Translations under genes and position numbers: made by a program
The notes under the pieces: model-generated
Database searches by the model: none
The model's input: the letters and a program-made list of their open reading frames with translations, nothing else
What the model was told of the DNA's origin: nothing
Assembly (NCBI RefSeq): GCF_003846135.1
Contig: NZ_RHHM01000010.1
Coordinates: 62,001-126,000, forward strand
Reading direction: 5' to 3'
DNA: 64,000 bases
Origin: Erwinia psidii
GTDB taxonomy: Bacteria; Pseudomonadota; Gammaproteobacteria; Enterobacterales; Enterobacteriaceae
Shown: positions 20,286 through 32,181 of the stretch, one piece after another
Layout of the letters: every line of letters starts with the position of its first letter
Position numbering within the stretch: position 1 is the first letter of the stretch

Positions 20286-21088
20286 CTTTTTTCCTTTAAG
20301 GGCAGCGGATCTTCACCCCTGTGCACCACATCATTCGACATCAGCGGATGTAAAATGCCATCAAAGGCTCTGCTCAGGTTCGACGCGGTGAAGATGTCGG
20401 CGGTCGGTCCACAGGCCAGTACCGTGCCTTTAACCAGCACGGTGTAATCGCAGAAGCTGTTGACCGTGGAAAGATTGTGGGTGGAGACCAGCAATGTGCA
20501 GCCCTCATCCCGCATCTGTTGCAACAGGGAAATAAGCTGTCGTTCGGTGTTGAGGTCAATGCCAGTGAACGGCTCGTCCAGCAGCACAATTTTTCCTCCC
20601 TGGGCGATGGCCCTGGCGAGAAAAATGCGTTTTTTCTGTCCGCCGGAAAGTTCACCAATTTGCCGGTGACGGAAATCACTCATCCCTACCCGGTCAAGTG
20701 CGGCTGCCACCGCATCATGGTCGGCTTTGCGCGGAATGCGCAACATGCCCATGTGACCATAGCGGCCCATCATTACCACATCTTCGGCCAGTACCGGGAA
20801 GTGCCAGTCAACGTCTTCCGACTGCGGAACATAAGCCACCTGGTTCTGCCGTAACGCGGTGCGGGTTGGTACGCCCATCAGGCTAATATCGCCCTCAGTC
20901 AGCGGCACAAACCCCATAATCGCTTTAAACAACGTGGACTTTCCAGAGCCATTGATCCCCAGCAGTGCGGCAAGGGTGCCTGTTGGTATACTCAGGCTGG
21001 CATCCCTCAGGGCGGTGTGACCATTGCGATAAGTCACGGTGACGCCTCGTGCACTGATCCCTGGACTGTCGGACAGGGCGCGTTTCAT
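20282..21088 (-). CDS. sitB: Manganese/iron ABC transporter ATPase SitB
   Basis: 268-residue cytoplasmic ATPase of the metal uptake system. Walker A GINGSGKST, Q-loop VAYVPQSEDVDW, signature ELSGGQKKRIFLARA, Walker B IVLLDEPFTGID and switch LLVSTHN are complete. Start and stop both overlap neighbouring sit genes by 4 bases. Confidence 0.95.
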   Translation of the reverse strand: MKRALSDSPGISARGVTVTYRNGHTALRDASLSIPTGTLAALLGINGSGKSTLFKAIMGFVPLTEGDISLMGVPTRTALRQNQVAYVPQSEDVDWHFPVLAEDVVMMGRYGHMGMLRIPRKADHDAVAAALDRVGMSDFRHRQIGELSGGQKKRIFLARAIAQGGKIVLLDEPFTGIDLNTERQLISLLQQMRDEGCTLLVSTHNLSTVNSFCDYTVLVKGTVLACGPTADIFTASNLSRAFDGILHPLMSNDVVHRGEDPLPLKEKR

Positions 21089-22008
21089 GGTTTCAGCCCC
21101 TCATTAATACCATCAACCACTGCCGCCGTGGTTACGTGCAGTAAATCGAGATAAGTCGGAACCGGTCCGTCGGCATTGCTGAGCGAGTCAACATAAAGCA
21201 CGCCGCCGTAATGTGCCCCGGTCTCTCTGGCAATCTGGCGGGCAGGTTTATCAGAGATGGTGCTTTCACTGAATATTGTCGGGATGGCGTGTTTTTTCAT
21301 CATATCAATGACCTGGCGTACCTGTTGCGGCGTGCCCTGTTGATCGGCATTGATTGGCCACAGGTAAAGTTCTTTCAGACCGAGATCGCGAGCCAGATAG
21401 GAGAACGCGCCTTCACTGGTCACCAGCCAGCGTTTATCCGCCGGGATTTGGTCGATCTCTGCACGCAGGGGCTGCAGCGTGTTGGCAATTTTTTGTTGAT
21501 AAATTTGCGCATTCTTACGGTAAATTGCTGCATTTTGCGGATCGTACTTCTCCAGCGCATTGCGGATGTTATCGACATAAATGCGCGCATTTTCCGGTGA
21601 CATCCAGGCGTGAGGATTGGGTTTCCCATTGTAAGGCCCCGCGGTGATCCCGAGTGGGACAATCCCTGAGGAGACTTCCACTTCTGGCACACCGGGTAAG
21701 TGTTGATAGAACTTTCTGAACCACAGCTCCAGATTAAGGCCATTGGAGAGGATCAGTTGCGCCCCCTGAGCGCGCCTTATATCGCCAGGCGTTGGCTGAT
21801 ACTCGTGGATCTCCGCGCCTGGCTTAGTGATGGATTCCACCACGGCTGCGTCTCCCGCCACGTTTCTTGCCATATCAGCAATCACCGTGAAGGTGGTGAT
21901 GACCCTGAATTTCTCCTGCGCCATCACGGCGGGTGCGTTGACTAGCAGAATCAGAACCAGTCCGTGCAGAAGGCGACGTTTCCCTGCATGTAGTAGCCAT
22001 TTTTTCAT
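21085..22008 (-). CDS. sitA: Manganese/iron periplasmic binding protein SitA
   Basis: 307 residues with a signal peptide (hydrophobic GLVLILLVNAPAVMA) and the cluster A-I metal-binding fold. Likely metal ligands are His in AEIHEYQPTPGD, His in KPNPHAWMSPEN, Glu in FSESTISDKPA and Asp in LYVDSLSNADGP, as in SitA/YfeA. First gene of sitABCD; MntR-type and Fur-type sites lie 40-85 bases upstream. Supplies Mn(II) and Fe(II), which matters under oxidative stress and in host tissue. Confidence 0.95.
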   Translation of the reverse strand: MKKWLLHAGKRRLLHGLVLILLVNAPAVMAQEKFRVITTFTVIADMARNVAGDAAVVESITKPGAEIHEYQPTPGDIRRAQGAQLILSNGLNLELWFRKFYQHLPGVPEVEVSSGIVPLGITAGPYNGKPNPHAWMSPENARIYVDNIRNALEKYDPQNAAIYRKNAQIYQQKIANTLQPLRAEIDQIPADKRWLVTSEGAFSYLARDLGLKELYLWPINADQQGTPQQVRQVIDMMKKHAIPTIFSESTISDKPARQIARETGAHYGGVLYVDSLSNADGPVPTYLDLLHVTTAAVVDGINEGLKP

Positions 22009-22047
22009 TATTGTTTCCCTGATTGCGCAAAATAGCGATGGCTATAA

Positions 22048-22067
22048 AACATAGCACTTGCTATATG
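22048..22067 (-). promoter_or_regulatory. MntR operator of sitABCD
   Basis: AACATAGC-ACTT-GCTATATG closely matches the enterobacterial MntR box AACATAGC-N4-GCTATGTT. It lies 40 bases upstream of the sitA start, where Mn-loaded MntR would block transcription. Confidence 0.8.
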
Positions 22068-22072
22068 CAAAT

Positions 22073-22091
22073 GGCAATGATTCTCATATGA
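22073..22091 (-). promoter_or_regulatory. Fur box of sitABCD
   Basis: Core AATGAT-TC-TCAT within a 19-base window agrees with the Fur consensus at 11 of 19 positions. It sits next to the MntR site, the same dual arrangement known for Salmonella sitA. Confidence 0.6.
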
Positions 22092-22155
22092 GAAATGTGA
22101 AAACGTTGCATCGGGTGGATGCTCACTGGATAGCGAGCAGCAGGGCGGCCCGGGC

Positions 22156-23346
22156 TTACTTTGCCGATATGCGACGCACGGGGAGTGAGAGCAGCAGATA
22201 AGCGATAATGCCCCCTGCCAGCCCCCAGAATGCAGCCCCAATGCCCAACAGTGTCAGGCCAGATATTGTTATCAGAAAGGTAATGATCGCTGCTTCACGC
22301 TGTTTCTCGTTCGCCAGTGCCTGTTGCAGGCTGCCGGCAATAGTGCCGAGCAGCGCCAGCCCGGCGATAGCGTGGATCAGGGAGGCGGGGAGAATGCTAA
22401 ACACCAGGCCAATCATGTCGCCAGACAGGCCGGCCAGCAGATAAAAAAGACCGGCACAGACGGTTCCCCAGTAGCGTCGCTGCGGGTCGGGATGTACTTC
22501 TTTTCCCATACAGATGGCCGCAGTAATTGCGGCGATGCACACAGAAAATCCACCAAAGGGAGCCAGCAGCAGAGAAGTAAGACCGGTTACGCTGATCAGA
22601 GGGGAAACCGGCACCTGCCAGCCGCCGGCTTTCAACGTCGCGATGCCTGGGGCATTCTGTGAAGCCATGGTGACGACAAAAAAAGGCATACCAATGCCCA
22701 GTAGCGTGCTGAGCGTAAAATGAGGGGCGACAAATTCCGGTAGTGCAAAAGAGTATGGTTGCGTTGAAAAGTGAATATCACCCTGAACGACAGCCACCGC
22801 CAGACCAGCCAGCAGCGCCGTCACAATGGCGTAACGTGGCAGACAGCGTATAGCTATCAGGTAACTCAGACACATACAGGCCGTCAGCACGAAATCAACC
22901 TTAAAAGAGGCAAAAGCATCGATGCCAAAACGCAATAAGATCCCGGCCAGCATGGCAGATGAAATCGCCTGCGGGATATAGTGCATCAGCCTGGCAAACA
23001 GCCCGGTAATGCCACAAAGAAAAATTAAACCGGAGGCAAAGACAAACACGCCGACCGCCTCCGCCAGGGAAGTACCCGGAAGCGAGGTGACCAGCAGGGC
23101 GGCACCGGGTGTTGACCATGCGGTAAGGATCGGGGCGCGATAGTACAGTGACAGCCCAACAGAGGTCAGCCCCATTGCCAGTCCCAGCATGCATAGCCAG
23201 CCGCCAGTCTGTACAGCAGAAGCGCCGGCTGCGCTGGCGGCCTGGAAAATGATGGCCGCAGAACTGGTATAACCCACCAGTACGGCAACAAAACCGGCCA
23301 TCAGGGCAGGAAATGTTATATAAGACAAGGATAAAGGAGCGCGCAT
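22156..23346 (-). CDS. ydcO: BenE-family transporter (YdcO-like)
   Basis: 396-residue integral membrane protein with about 12 hydrophobic segments, of the benzoate/H+ symporter (BenE) family. LYYRAPILTAWSTPGAALL and PFFVVTMASQNAPGIATLKAGG are characteristic BenE stretches. The ATG at 23346 (MRAPLSLSYITFPAL) is chosen; a longer open frame upstream crosses the operator region. Divergent from a regulator exactly as ydcO-ydcN in E. coli. The substrate is unproven; aromatic acids are only inferred from family naming. Confidence 0.88.
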   Translation of the reverse strand: MRAPLSLSYITFPALMAGFVAVLVGYTSSAAIIFQAASAAGASAVQTGGWLCMLGLAMGLTSVGLSLYYRAPILTAWSTPGAALLVTSLPGTSLAEAVGVFVFASGLIFLCGITGLFARLMHYIPQAISSAMLAGILLRFGIDAFASFKVDFVLTACMCLSYLIAIRCLPRYAIVTALLAGLAVAVVQGDIHFSTQPYSFALPEFVAPHFTLSTLLGIGMPFFVVTMASQNAPGIATLKAGGWQVPVSPLISVTGLTSLLLAPFGGFSVCIAAITAAICMGKEVHPDPQRRYWGTVCAGLFYLLAGLSGDMIGLVFSILPASLIHAIAGLALLGTIAGSLQQALANEKQREAAIITFLITISGLTLLGIGAAFWGLAGGIIAYLLLSLPVRRISAK

Positions 23347-23360
23347 AATGGCTACCCGTA

Positions 23361-23405
23361 TGTGCGTTATAACGTGCAGGCTAGCAGTGTGCGTCATAGC
23401 ATGCA
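23361..23405. promoter_or_regulatory. Pair of near-identical palindromic operators
   Basis: TGTGCGTTATAACGTGCA (23361-23378) and TGTGCGTCATAGCATGCA (23388-23405) share 15 of 18 bases in direct orientation, 27 bases apart. The first contains the perfect palindrome CGTTATAACG. They lie in the 93-base gap between the divergent transporter and XRE regulator, so they are the probable binding sites of that regulator. Confidence 0.7.
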
Positions 23406-23439
23406 AGTGATAGACTGACTTTCCCGACCAGGAGGTGAC

Positions 23440-24003
23440 ATGACAAATCCCAGTTTTCAAACCGGACTGACCCTGAAGTCTTTGCGTCTTTCCCGTGAGT
23501 GGAGTCTGACCCGCACCGCGAAAGAGACGGGCGTGAGTAAAGCCATGCTGGGGCAAATTGAACGAGGTGAATCCAGCCCGACAGTGGCGACGTTATGGAA
23601 AATTGCCACCGGCTTTAACGTCCCTTTTTCCCATTTTATTCCCGTATCTGAACCACAGGAGCCGGAACAGGTCATGCGAAGCGGGCAGGCTGTGCCACGT
23701 CGACAACGCACTGTGGCGATGCAGGCTACGCCGCTGTTTCCTTATGATACAGCGTTGCACTTTGATGTGCTGGCGGTGGAACTGATTGCCGGTGCAGTCA
23801 GTGAGTCATCAGCGCATGAAACCGGGGTGATTGAACATGTGGTGGTGACGGAAGGTGAGTTGCAACTGGCAGTAAACGGTAAATGGCATACCCTTAAAGC
23901 GGGTGAGGGGTTGCGTTTTCAGGCGGATTGCCCACACAGCTATCTTAACGTGAGTCTTAAGACGGTTAAATTCCTCAGTCTTATCCACTATCCACAGCAG
24001 TGA
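23440..24003 (+). CDS. ydcN: XRE-cupin transcriptional regulator (YdcN/SutR-like)
   Basis: 187 residues. The N-terminal helix-turn-helix (about 11-65: RTAKETGVSKAMLGQIERG, SSPTVATLWKIA) is joined to a C-terminal cupin domain (about 110-180: IEHVVVTEGELQLAVNG, LKAGEGLRFQADCPHSY) expected to bind a small ligand. GGAGG lies just before ATG 23440. Divergent from the BenE-type transporter; likely controls it and itself through the tandem palindromes between them. Confidence 0.88.
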   Translation: MTNPSFQTGLTLKSLRLSREWSLTRTAKETGVSKAMLGQIERGESSPTVATLWKIATGFNVPFSHFIPVSEPQEPEQVMRSGQAVPRRQRTVAMQATPLFPYDTALHFDVLAVELIAGAVSESSAHETGVIEHVVVTEGELQLAVNGKWHTLKAGEGLRFQADCPHSYLNVSLKTVKFLSLIHYPQQ

Positions 24004-24104
24004 GAACCGTGTTGAGAGATAAGCCAGCTGCTTAACTGACCTGAAGCAATAATTGCCCGGCAAAAGTTGCTGATAATGAAATCTGTCATTCAGAGGGAAG
24101 GAAG

Positions 24105-25340
24105 ATGAACAATTTACTCGATCGCTTTTTGCAATATGTCTCTTATGACACGCAATCAAGGAGCCATGTACGACAGATCCCCAGCACCGAAGGACAATTG
24201 CAGCTGGCTAAAGTGTTGTGCAGAGAGCTGACAGCGTTGGGTTTAAGTGATGTCACACTCAGTAAAAACGGCATTGTGATGGCGACGCTGCCTTCAAATG
24301 TGGCGTGGCCAGTGCCAACGATCGGTTTCATCTCTCATATAGATACCTCGCCCGATTACACCGCTAAAAATGTCACACCGCAAATCGTCGAAAATTATCG
24401 TGGCGGTGATATTGCGCTGGGTATCGGTGATGAGATCCTCTCACCGGTAATGTTCCCTGTGCTGCACAGCCTGATCGGGCATACGCTGATTACCACCGAT
24501 GGTAAAACGCTGTTGGGTGCTGACGACAAAGCGGGTATTGCGGAAATTGTCACGGCGATGGCCAGACTGAAAAAAGAAAATATTCCTCACGGTAACATCC
24601 GTATCGCCTTCACGCCGGATGAAGAAATAGGTAAAGGCACCAGCTGCTTTGATGTGGCGGCATTTGGTGCGGAATGGGGTTACACCGTGGATGGTGGCGG
24701 GGTGGGTGAGTTTGAATATGAAAACTTTAACGCCGCTTCAGCGACGGTGAAAATCACCGGTAACAATGTGCATCCCGGTACGGCAAAAGGCGTGATGGTT
24801 AATGCCCTTACGCTTGCGATGCGCTTTCATGCCGCGATGCCGGAAAAGGAAGTGCCTGAGCACACAGCTGGTTATGAAGGCTTTTATCATTTGCATGGCA
24901 TCAAAGGCGGCGTGGAGAAAGCTGAGCTTCATTATATCATCCGGGACTTTGACCGCGATCGCTTTGCGCAGCGTAAGAACGTAATGACGCGGATAGCTGC
25001 ACAACTGGCTGAAGATTTGCCTTCCTGTGCAGCCATTGAAGTGAATATTGACGATGGTTATTTCAATATGCGTGAAAAGGTTGAAGCCTGGCCACACATC
25101 ATTGAATATGCGCTTGAGGCGATGCGGGAGTGCGATATTGAACCAAACGTTAAACCTGTTCGCGGGGGAACCGATGGTGCAGCGCTTTCCTTTATGGGGC
25201 TGCCCTGCCCGAACCTGTTTACCGGTGGTTATAATTACCACGGCAGACATGAGTTTGCGTCGCTGGATAATATGGAGAAGGCGGTGGCGGTCATTATGCG
25301 TATTGCTGCATTGACTGCCAGAAAAGCGAAAACGTCTTAG
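24105..25340 (+). CDS. pepT: Peptidase T (aminotripeptidase)
   Basis: 411-residue M20 family zinc aminopeptidase removing N-terminal residues from tripeptides in the cytoplasm. Metal ligands and catalytic residues are in recognisable motifs: [40 protein letters not shown] and GRHEFAS. GGAAGG precedes ATG 24105. Followed by a strong terminator and convergent with roxA. Confidence 0.96.
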   Translation: MNNLLDRFLQYVSYDTQSRSHVRQIPSTEGQLQLAKVLCRELTALGLSDVTLSKNGIVMATLPSNVAWPVPTIGFISHIDTSPDYTAKNVTPQIVENYRGGDIALGIGDEILSPVMFPVLHSLIGHTLITTDGKTLLGADDKAGIAEIVTAMARLKKENIPHGNIRIAFTPDEEIGKGTSCFDVAAFGAEWGYTVDGGGVGEFEYENFNAASATVKITGNNVHPGTAKGVMVNALTLAMRFHAAMPEKEVPEHTAGYEGFYHLHGIKGGVEKAELHYIIRDFDRDRFAQRKNVMTRIAAQLAEDLPSCAAIEVNIDDGYFNMREKVEAWPHIIEYALEAMRECDIEPNVKPVRGGTDGAALSFMGLPCPNLFTGGYNYHGRHEFASLDNMEKAVAVIMRIAALTARKAKTS

Positions 25341-25384
25341 CCGGGGTCGCCAGACGGCACAATCTGTGGTTTGATAATCATCCC

Positions 25385-25411
25385 CGCCGCGCCGTTATGG
25401 CGCGGCGTTTT
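25385..25411 (+). terminator. Terminator between pepT and roxA
   Basis: Perfect 9-bp GC stem CGCCGCGCC / GGCGCGGCG with loop GTTAT and TTTT tail. Confidence 0.88.
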
Positions 25412-25445
25412 AGCAACGGGCAACAGCGTTTATCCCGCCTGCGTT

Positions 25446-26573
25446 TTACTCTTCTTCGCCAAAATACCAATAGCCGTTGTTAACCAGCCCGGTTAGCTGG
25501 GCAAGGAAGGCAGGATCGTCAAGTACCGCCGCGAAGTCCTCTCTCCCCAGCGAATACTGCCTGGCCAGCAACGTCAGTACCTGATGATGTGGCGATGTTA
25601 TCTGCTCACCATTAATAAATACCGTCTCACCCATCGACAGTACCCGCAGTCCACCGAGGCGTTTCAGGCGATCCCCCTGCTGCAGGGCATCATAAATTTC
25701 ATCCGGCTGATAAGGTGGCGCCGGAGGCGCAATATCCAGTTCATGGCGTGACTGGGAAATAAACTCGCCAAACCACTGGCTGAAATGGTCTGGTTGATTA
25801 ACAACGTCGAGGATCATCTTACGCATGCTCTCCAACTCCTGCGGCAGGATTTCAGCGCTGTTTTCCCGCGCGGCAACGTCAGGATCGCTGAAGCGATAGC
25901 TGCCGAGTTCGTGAGAAAGGACATAATCGGCAAAACCGCTCAACAGTTCACGCCCGTTTGGCGCACGGAATCCAACCGAGTAGCTGACCGCATTTTCCAG
26001 AGAGTAGCCTTCGTGGGGGAAACCCGGTGGAATATAGAGAATATCGCCCGCTTCGACCTCTTCATCGATAATCGCGTCGAAAGGCTCTACCTGCAACAGA
26101 TCGGGATGCGGACAGTGCTGTTTCATTGCCACTTTTTCGCCAACCCGCCAGCGGCGTCGCCCGGTTCCCTGGATAATAAACACGTCATACTGATCGAGAT
26201 GCGGACCGACACCACCCCCCGGCACAGAGAAGGAGATCATCAGGTCGTCAGTTCGCCAGTCAGGCAGATGGCGGAAAGGACGCATCAGCGCGGCAGAGGC
26301 TTCGTGCCAGTGGTCAACGGCCTGAACCAGCAGCGACCAGTTATTTTCACCGAGATGATCAAAGCTCGCGAATGGGCCGTGACTGACCTGCCATTTGCCG
26401 CCCTGATGACTGACCAGACGGCTGTCGACTTCGTTTTCCATTGCCAGACCGGCCAGCTCGTCCGGTGAGATTGGATCAACAAAGTTTTTGAAACCACCCT
26501 TTAACAGCACCGGCCGTTTTTGCCAGTAACGCTGTATAAAGTCGGGCCAGTTCAGTTCGATATGATACGTCAT
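25446..26573 (-). CDS. roxA: Ribosomal protein uL16 arginine 3-hydroxylase (JmjC oxygenase)
   Basis: 375-residue Fe(II)/2-oxoglutarate oxygenase, formerly YcfD, hydroxylating an arginine of ribosomal protein L16. The JmjC iron ligands are visible: His and Asp in GPHLDQYDVF and the distal His in PPGFPHEGYS. The C-terminal part holds the dimerisation and winged-helix segments. Last gene of the leftward train rluE to roxA, 90 bases after phoQ. Confidence 0.95.
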   Translation of the reverse strand: MTYHIELNWPDFIQRYWQKRPVLLKGGFKNFVDPISPDELAGLAMENEVDSRLVSHQGGKWQVSHGPFASFDHLGENNWSLLVQAVDHWHEASAALMRPFRHLPDWRTDDLMISFSVPGGGVGPHLDQYDVFIIQGTGRRRWRVGEKVAMKQHCPHPDLLQVEPFDAIIDEEVEAGDILYIPPGFPHEGYSLENAVSYSVGFRAPNGRELLSGFADYVLSHELGSYRFSDPDVAARENSAEILPQELESMRKMILDVVNQPDHFSQWFGEFISQSRHELDIAPPAPPYQPDEIYDALQQGDRLKRLGGLRVLSMGETVFINGEQITSPHHQVLTLLARQYSLGREDFAAVLDDPAFLAQLTGLVNNGYWYFGEEE

Positions 26574-26663
26574 GGACTGCTCCTGAGTCGCTGATTTTTA
26601 TCGATTATAACAGCGGTGGTAACATCGGTGTTAACCTATTCGCTGATGGAGCGGAAGAAGCCG

Positions 26664-28124
26664 CTACTCGTCGCCGTGGAGCACTTCCTGCCGCTGAAAA
26701 ATTACGTCCATTCGCGCGCCGCCCAGCTCGCTGGTGGTGGCGATAATATCTCCGGTGTATTGCTCCAGAATGTCCCTGGCAACAGCGAGTCCCAGGCCTT
26801 GTCCGGGGCGCAGCGTGTCGGCACGCTGTCCACGGATAAAAATCAGATCGCGTTTACTGACCGGAATACCGGGACCATCATCATCCACAATAAGATGCAG
26901 CTCGTTATCCGTCTGGCGCGCGGTGATCTCAACAAATTCCAGGCAATATTTGCAGGCGTTATCCAGCACATTGCCCATCACTTCCATAAAGTCGTTCTGT
27001 TCGCCAATAAAGGTCAGTTCCGGTGAGATATCCAGTGTCAGAGACACGCCCTTGCGCTGATAAACCTTATTGAGCGCCGAACAGAGACTGTCGAGCAGCG
27101 CAGGTACTGAATGCAATTCACGTTTCAGCACATTGTGATCGGCCTGCATACTGGCACGGTGCAGGTAATAGCCAATTTGCTGCGAAATACGGCTGATTTG
27201 CTCAAGCATAATCGGCTCGGCCTGTTCAATCGAGATAGTGCGGCCACCACGCAGCGAACGCAGGGTGCTCTGCAAAACCGCCAGCGGCGTTTTCAGGCTG
27301 TGAGTCAAATCGCTCAGCGTGGTCCGGTAGCGCGTGTAGCGCTGTCGCTCATTATCCAGCAGCAGGTTGAGGTTGCGAACCAGACTCCTCAGCTCCTGAG
27401 GCGGTTGCGGATCGAGGGTGTCACGGGTACCATTTTCCAGCTCCCGAACCTGACTGGCCAGCGATCCAATCGGGCCAAGGCTCCAGTGTGCGGCCAGCCA
27501 CAGCAGTGGTATCACCAGCAGCAGGTTAACCAGCAGAACGTAGCTAAACCATGACCAGACCACATCGGAATGTTGCAGCTCCTGCGGGATAGAGTCGACA
27601 ACCACCACGGTTAATGCGGGAAGGCTTGGCGTAGCATCGTAGCGATTTACCGCCACAGAGTGCGTAAAGGTATCGTTGTTGTCATCATCGTAAGCCGTCA
27701 GCTTGTTTTGAGCATCGGTGTCGTTCCCCAGTGCCTGGCGACTGGTGCTGTTATCGGTATTGATCTCATAAAAGCCGGAACGTTTCAGCCAGTCATGATT
27801 AATCTTTTCACGGATATCCGGCACGTCACGCAACTGCCACAGCAGCTTGCCTTTTTCATTGTAGATAAACACCAGCGTGGGGAAGTTAAGGGTGAGGCTC
27901 TCTGGCTGAACAATGCTCAGCCTGTTGTTCTGCCATTGCGCCAGAGTGAAAAACAGATTGCTCTCGCCCCGCATCACCCGGTAGGTATTTTTATCAAAGC
28001 TCACCACATAACCGACCACTGCCACCATACCGTAGGAGAGTGACAGGATCAGTACCACCACGGCGGTTGCCAGCAGGAATCGGGCGCGGAGGGAAAAGGG
28101 TGTCTGAGGCGTGAGTTTAAACAT
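26664..28124 (-). CDS. phoQ: Two-component sensor kinase/phosphatase PhoQ
   Basis: 486-residue inner-membrane sensor of low Mg2+, acid and cationic peptides. Two transmembrane helices flank a periplasmic PAS-like domain, followed by HAMP, the His box [14 protein letters not shown], and ATPase motifs [18 protein letters not shown] and [13 protein letters not shown]. The ATG at 28124 is 4 bases past the phoP stop. The periplasmic acidic stretch reads DDDNND where E. coli has EDDDDAE, so its metal-bridging patch is partly changed. Confidence 0.96.
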   Translation of the reverse strand: MFKLTPQTPFSLRARFLLATAVVVLILSLSYGMVAVVGYVVSFDKNTYRVMRGESNLFFTLAQWQNNRLSIVQPESLTLNFPTLVFIYNEKGKLLWQLRDVPDIREKINHDWLKRSGFYEINTDNSTSRQALGNDTDAQNKLTAYDDDNNDTFTHSVAVNRYDATPSLPALTVVVVDSIPQELQHSDVVWSWFSYVLLVNLLLVIPLLWLAAHWSLGPIGSLASQVRELENGTRDTLDPQPPQELRSLVRNLNLLLDNERQRYTRYRTTLSDLTHSLKTPLAVLQSTLRSLRGGRTISIEQAEPIMLEQISRISQQIGYYLHRASMQADHNVLKRELHSVPALLDSLCSALNKVYQRKGVSLTLDISPELTFIGEQNDFMEVMGNVLDNACKYCLEFVEITARQTDNELHLIVDDDGPGIPVSKRDLIFIRGQRADTLRPGQGLGLAVARDILEQYTGDIIATTSELGGARMDVIFQRQEVLHGDE

Positions 28125-28128
28125 CAGA

Positions 28129-28797
28129 TCAGAGATCAAACCTGTAACCCTGACCACGCACGGTTGTGATCACATCGTTGCTGTAAAGTGCCTGAATTTT
28201 CTTACGCAGACGTCCCATCAGTACGTCAATGGTGTGGCTTTCGCGCAGTTCAGCATCGGGATAAAGCTGTAGCATCAACGAGTCTTTACTGACCACTTTA
28301 CCCGCGTTGCGGATCAGCGTTTCGATAATGGTATATTCGAAGGCGGTCAGTTTGATTTGTTGTTCATCAATGGTCAGTTCGCGGCGTGAAAAGTCCACCT
28401 GAAAAGGGGCAAGGGTGATAATCTGCGAGGCGAGGCCGCTGTTACGACGCATCAGCGCCTGCATGCGCGCGACCACCTCTTCGATATGAAACGGTTTGGT
28501 GACATAATCATCAGCCCCGGCTTCGAGCGCTTCCACTTTAGCCTGCCAGCCTTCGCGGGCGGTCAGTACCAGAATCGGCTGTTTAACGTCCTGACTGCGC
28601 CAGCGGCGGATCAGCGTCATGCCGTCTTCATCCGGCAGGCCCAAATCGACCAGGGTAATATCGGGTGTATGCTCATCCAGAAAATAATCTGCTTCTTTGG
28701 CATCTTCCGCCGCGTCGACCTGGTGGCCCATTTCACGAAGCTGTACGGCGAGATGATGGCGTAGCAGAGGGTTATCTTCCACAATCAATACACGCAT
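28129..28797 (-). CDS. phoP: Response regulator PhoP
   Basis: 222-residue OmpR-type regulator. The phospho-acceptor is Asp51 ([12 protein letters not shown]); conserved VEDN and K in [10 protein letters not shown] are present; the C-terminal winged helix ends [10 protein letters not shown]. Co-transcribed with phoQ. A PhoP box precedes its promoter, implying autoregulation. Controls Mg2+ transport, LPS modification and virulence traits in relatives. Confidence 0.97.
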   Translation of the reverse strand: MRVLIVEDNPLLRHHLAVQLREMGHQVDAAEDAKEADYFLDEHTPDITLVDLGLPDEDGMTLIRRWRSQDVKQPILVLTAREGWQAKVEALEAGADDYVTKPFHIEEVVARMQALMRRNSGLASQIITLAPFQVDFSRRELTIDEQQIKLTAFEYTIIETLIRNAGKVVSKDSLMLQLYPDAELRESHTIDVLMGRLRKKIQALYSNDVITTVRGQGYRFDL

Positions 28798-28854
28798 GAT
28801 CTAATCCTTTCTGTCTGTTCAGGGGCCGCGAGGCAGTATAAGTTGACTTAAGAA

Positions 28855-28889
28855 AGTATAGGTGAACGCAGATAAACAGCAGGTTAACG
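28855..28889 (-). promoter_or_regulatory. PhoP box and -10 of the phoP promoter
   Basis: On the minus strand, GTTAA (28884-28888) and GTTTA (28873-28877) are spaced 11 bases start to start, the PhoP direct-repeat pattern. A TATACT -10 follows 12 bases downstream (28855-28860). That spacing is classic for PhoP-activated class II promoters. Confidence 0.8.
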
Positions 28890-28921
28890 CTGGCTGACTT
28901 GTGTCCGCCAGCGCAGGTGTG

Positions 28922-30956
<2,035 letters not shown>

Positions 30957-31019
30957 GGTAACTCCTGTATACACCTGTGTGCCACTGCAAATCCGGTACG
31001 TACCCTGCCTGGAAAAGGA

Positions 31020-32123
31020 TTAAAGCAGCGGCAGTCTTTGTTCTATGATGCCGCCACCGAGGCAAATTTCACCCAGATAGAATACGGCGGACTGGCCCGG
31101 AGTGACCGCTGCGACGGGCTCATCAAAACGCACTTCAAGGCGATCGTCGTTCAGCGGAGTGAGGGTGCAGGGGATATCCGACTGACGATAGCGCGTTTTA
31201 ACCGTACAACGCACTGGTGCCGTAAGGGCCTGACGATCCACCCAGTGTAGCTGCTGTGCAATCAACCCGGTTGACATCAGTCGTGGGTGGTCATGGCCCT
31301 GAGCCACCACCAGCCGGTTGTTTGCCACATCTTTATCCACCACATACCACGGATCTTCACTGCCTTCCCTGGTACCACCAATACCCAACCCTTTGCGTTG
31401 CCCCAGGGTGTGATACATCAGCCCCTGATGCTCACCGACGATATCGCCCCCGACGCTGACAATCACGCCAGGCTGCGCCGGAAGATAGCGGCCCAGAAAA
31501 TCGCGGAACTTACGTTCGCCAATAAAACAGATGCCGGTAGAGTCTTTTTTCTTCGCGGTCACCAGATCCAACTGTTCAGCGATGCGGCGCACTTCAGGTT
31601 TCGCCAACTCACCCACGGGAAACAGGCTGCGGGCAATCTGCTGGTGGCCCAGGGTATAAAGGAAGTAGCTCTGATCTTTATTATCATCAAGACCACGCAG
31701 AAGGCGACTTTTACCCTCTGCATCCTCACGGCGGACATAGTGACCGGTGGCAATAAAGTCGGCATTCAGGTCTTCGGCGGCAAATTCCAGAAAGGCTTTA
31801 AATTTAATTTCTTTGTTGCAGAGAATATCGGGATTTGGCGTGCGCCCCGCTTTGTATTCTGCCAGAAAGTGTTCAAAAACGTTGTCCCAGTATTCTGCGG
31901 CGAAGTTTATCGTGTGCAGAACGATACCCAACCTGTCGCATACCGCCTGAGCGTCCGCCAGGTCTTCCGCCGCCGTACAGTATTCCTCACCGTCATCCTC
32001 CTCCCAGTTTTTCATAAACAAACCTTCCACCTGATAGCCCTGCTGTTGCAGCAACCAGGCAGAAACGGAAGAATCCACGCCGCCGGACATACCGACGATG
32101 ACTTTTTTCTGACTTGATGACAT
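31020..32123 (-). CDS. mnmA: tRNA 2-thiouridylase MnmA
   Basis: 367-residue enzyme inserting sulfur at C2 of wobble U34 in tRNA Lys, Glu and Gln. PP-loop SGGVDSS is at residues 13-19, with catalytic cysteines in [12 protein letters not shown] (about 102) and [12 protein letters not shown] (about 199). Start [12 protein letters not shown] at 32123 fits homologues; the longer frame reaching 32207 is rejected. Confidence 0.96.
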   Translation of the reverse strand: MSSSQKKVIVGMSGGVDSSVSAWLLQQQGYQVEGLFMKNWEEDDGEEYCTAAEDLADAQAVCDRLGIVLHTINFAAEYWDNVFEHFLAEYKAGRTPNPDILCNKEIKFKAFLEFAAEDLNADFIATGHYVRREDAEGKSRLLRGLDDNKDQSYFLYTLGHQQIARSLFPVGELAKPEVRRIAEQLDLVTAKKKDSTGICFIGERKFRDFLGRYLPAQPGVIVSVGGDIVGEHQGLMYHTLGQRKGLGIGGTREGSEDPWYVVDKDVANNRLVVAQGHDHPRLMSTGLIAQQLHWVDRQALTAPVRCTVKTRYRQSDIPCTLTPLNDDRLEVRFDEPVAAVTPGQSAVFYLGEICLGGGIIEQRLPLL

Positions 32124-32181
32124 GAGAAATACCTGACTTTGAGTGGCAGTTAAAGGCTGCCCTTTAAAATTGCGCAGTAGT

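Noticed and set aside
22156-23556. A 466-residue version of the BenE-type transporter
   Set aside because: The 70 extra residues are basic, unlike the family, and overlap the operator region and the start of the divergent regulator.
30957-30974. ATG 30974 as hflD start
   Set aside because: TTG 30956 aligns with the homologous start and has AGGAG at the right distance; the longer form overlaps that Shine-Dalgarno.
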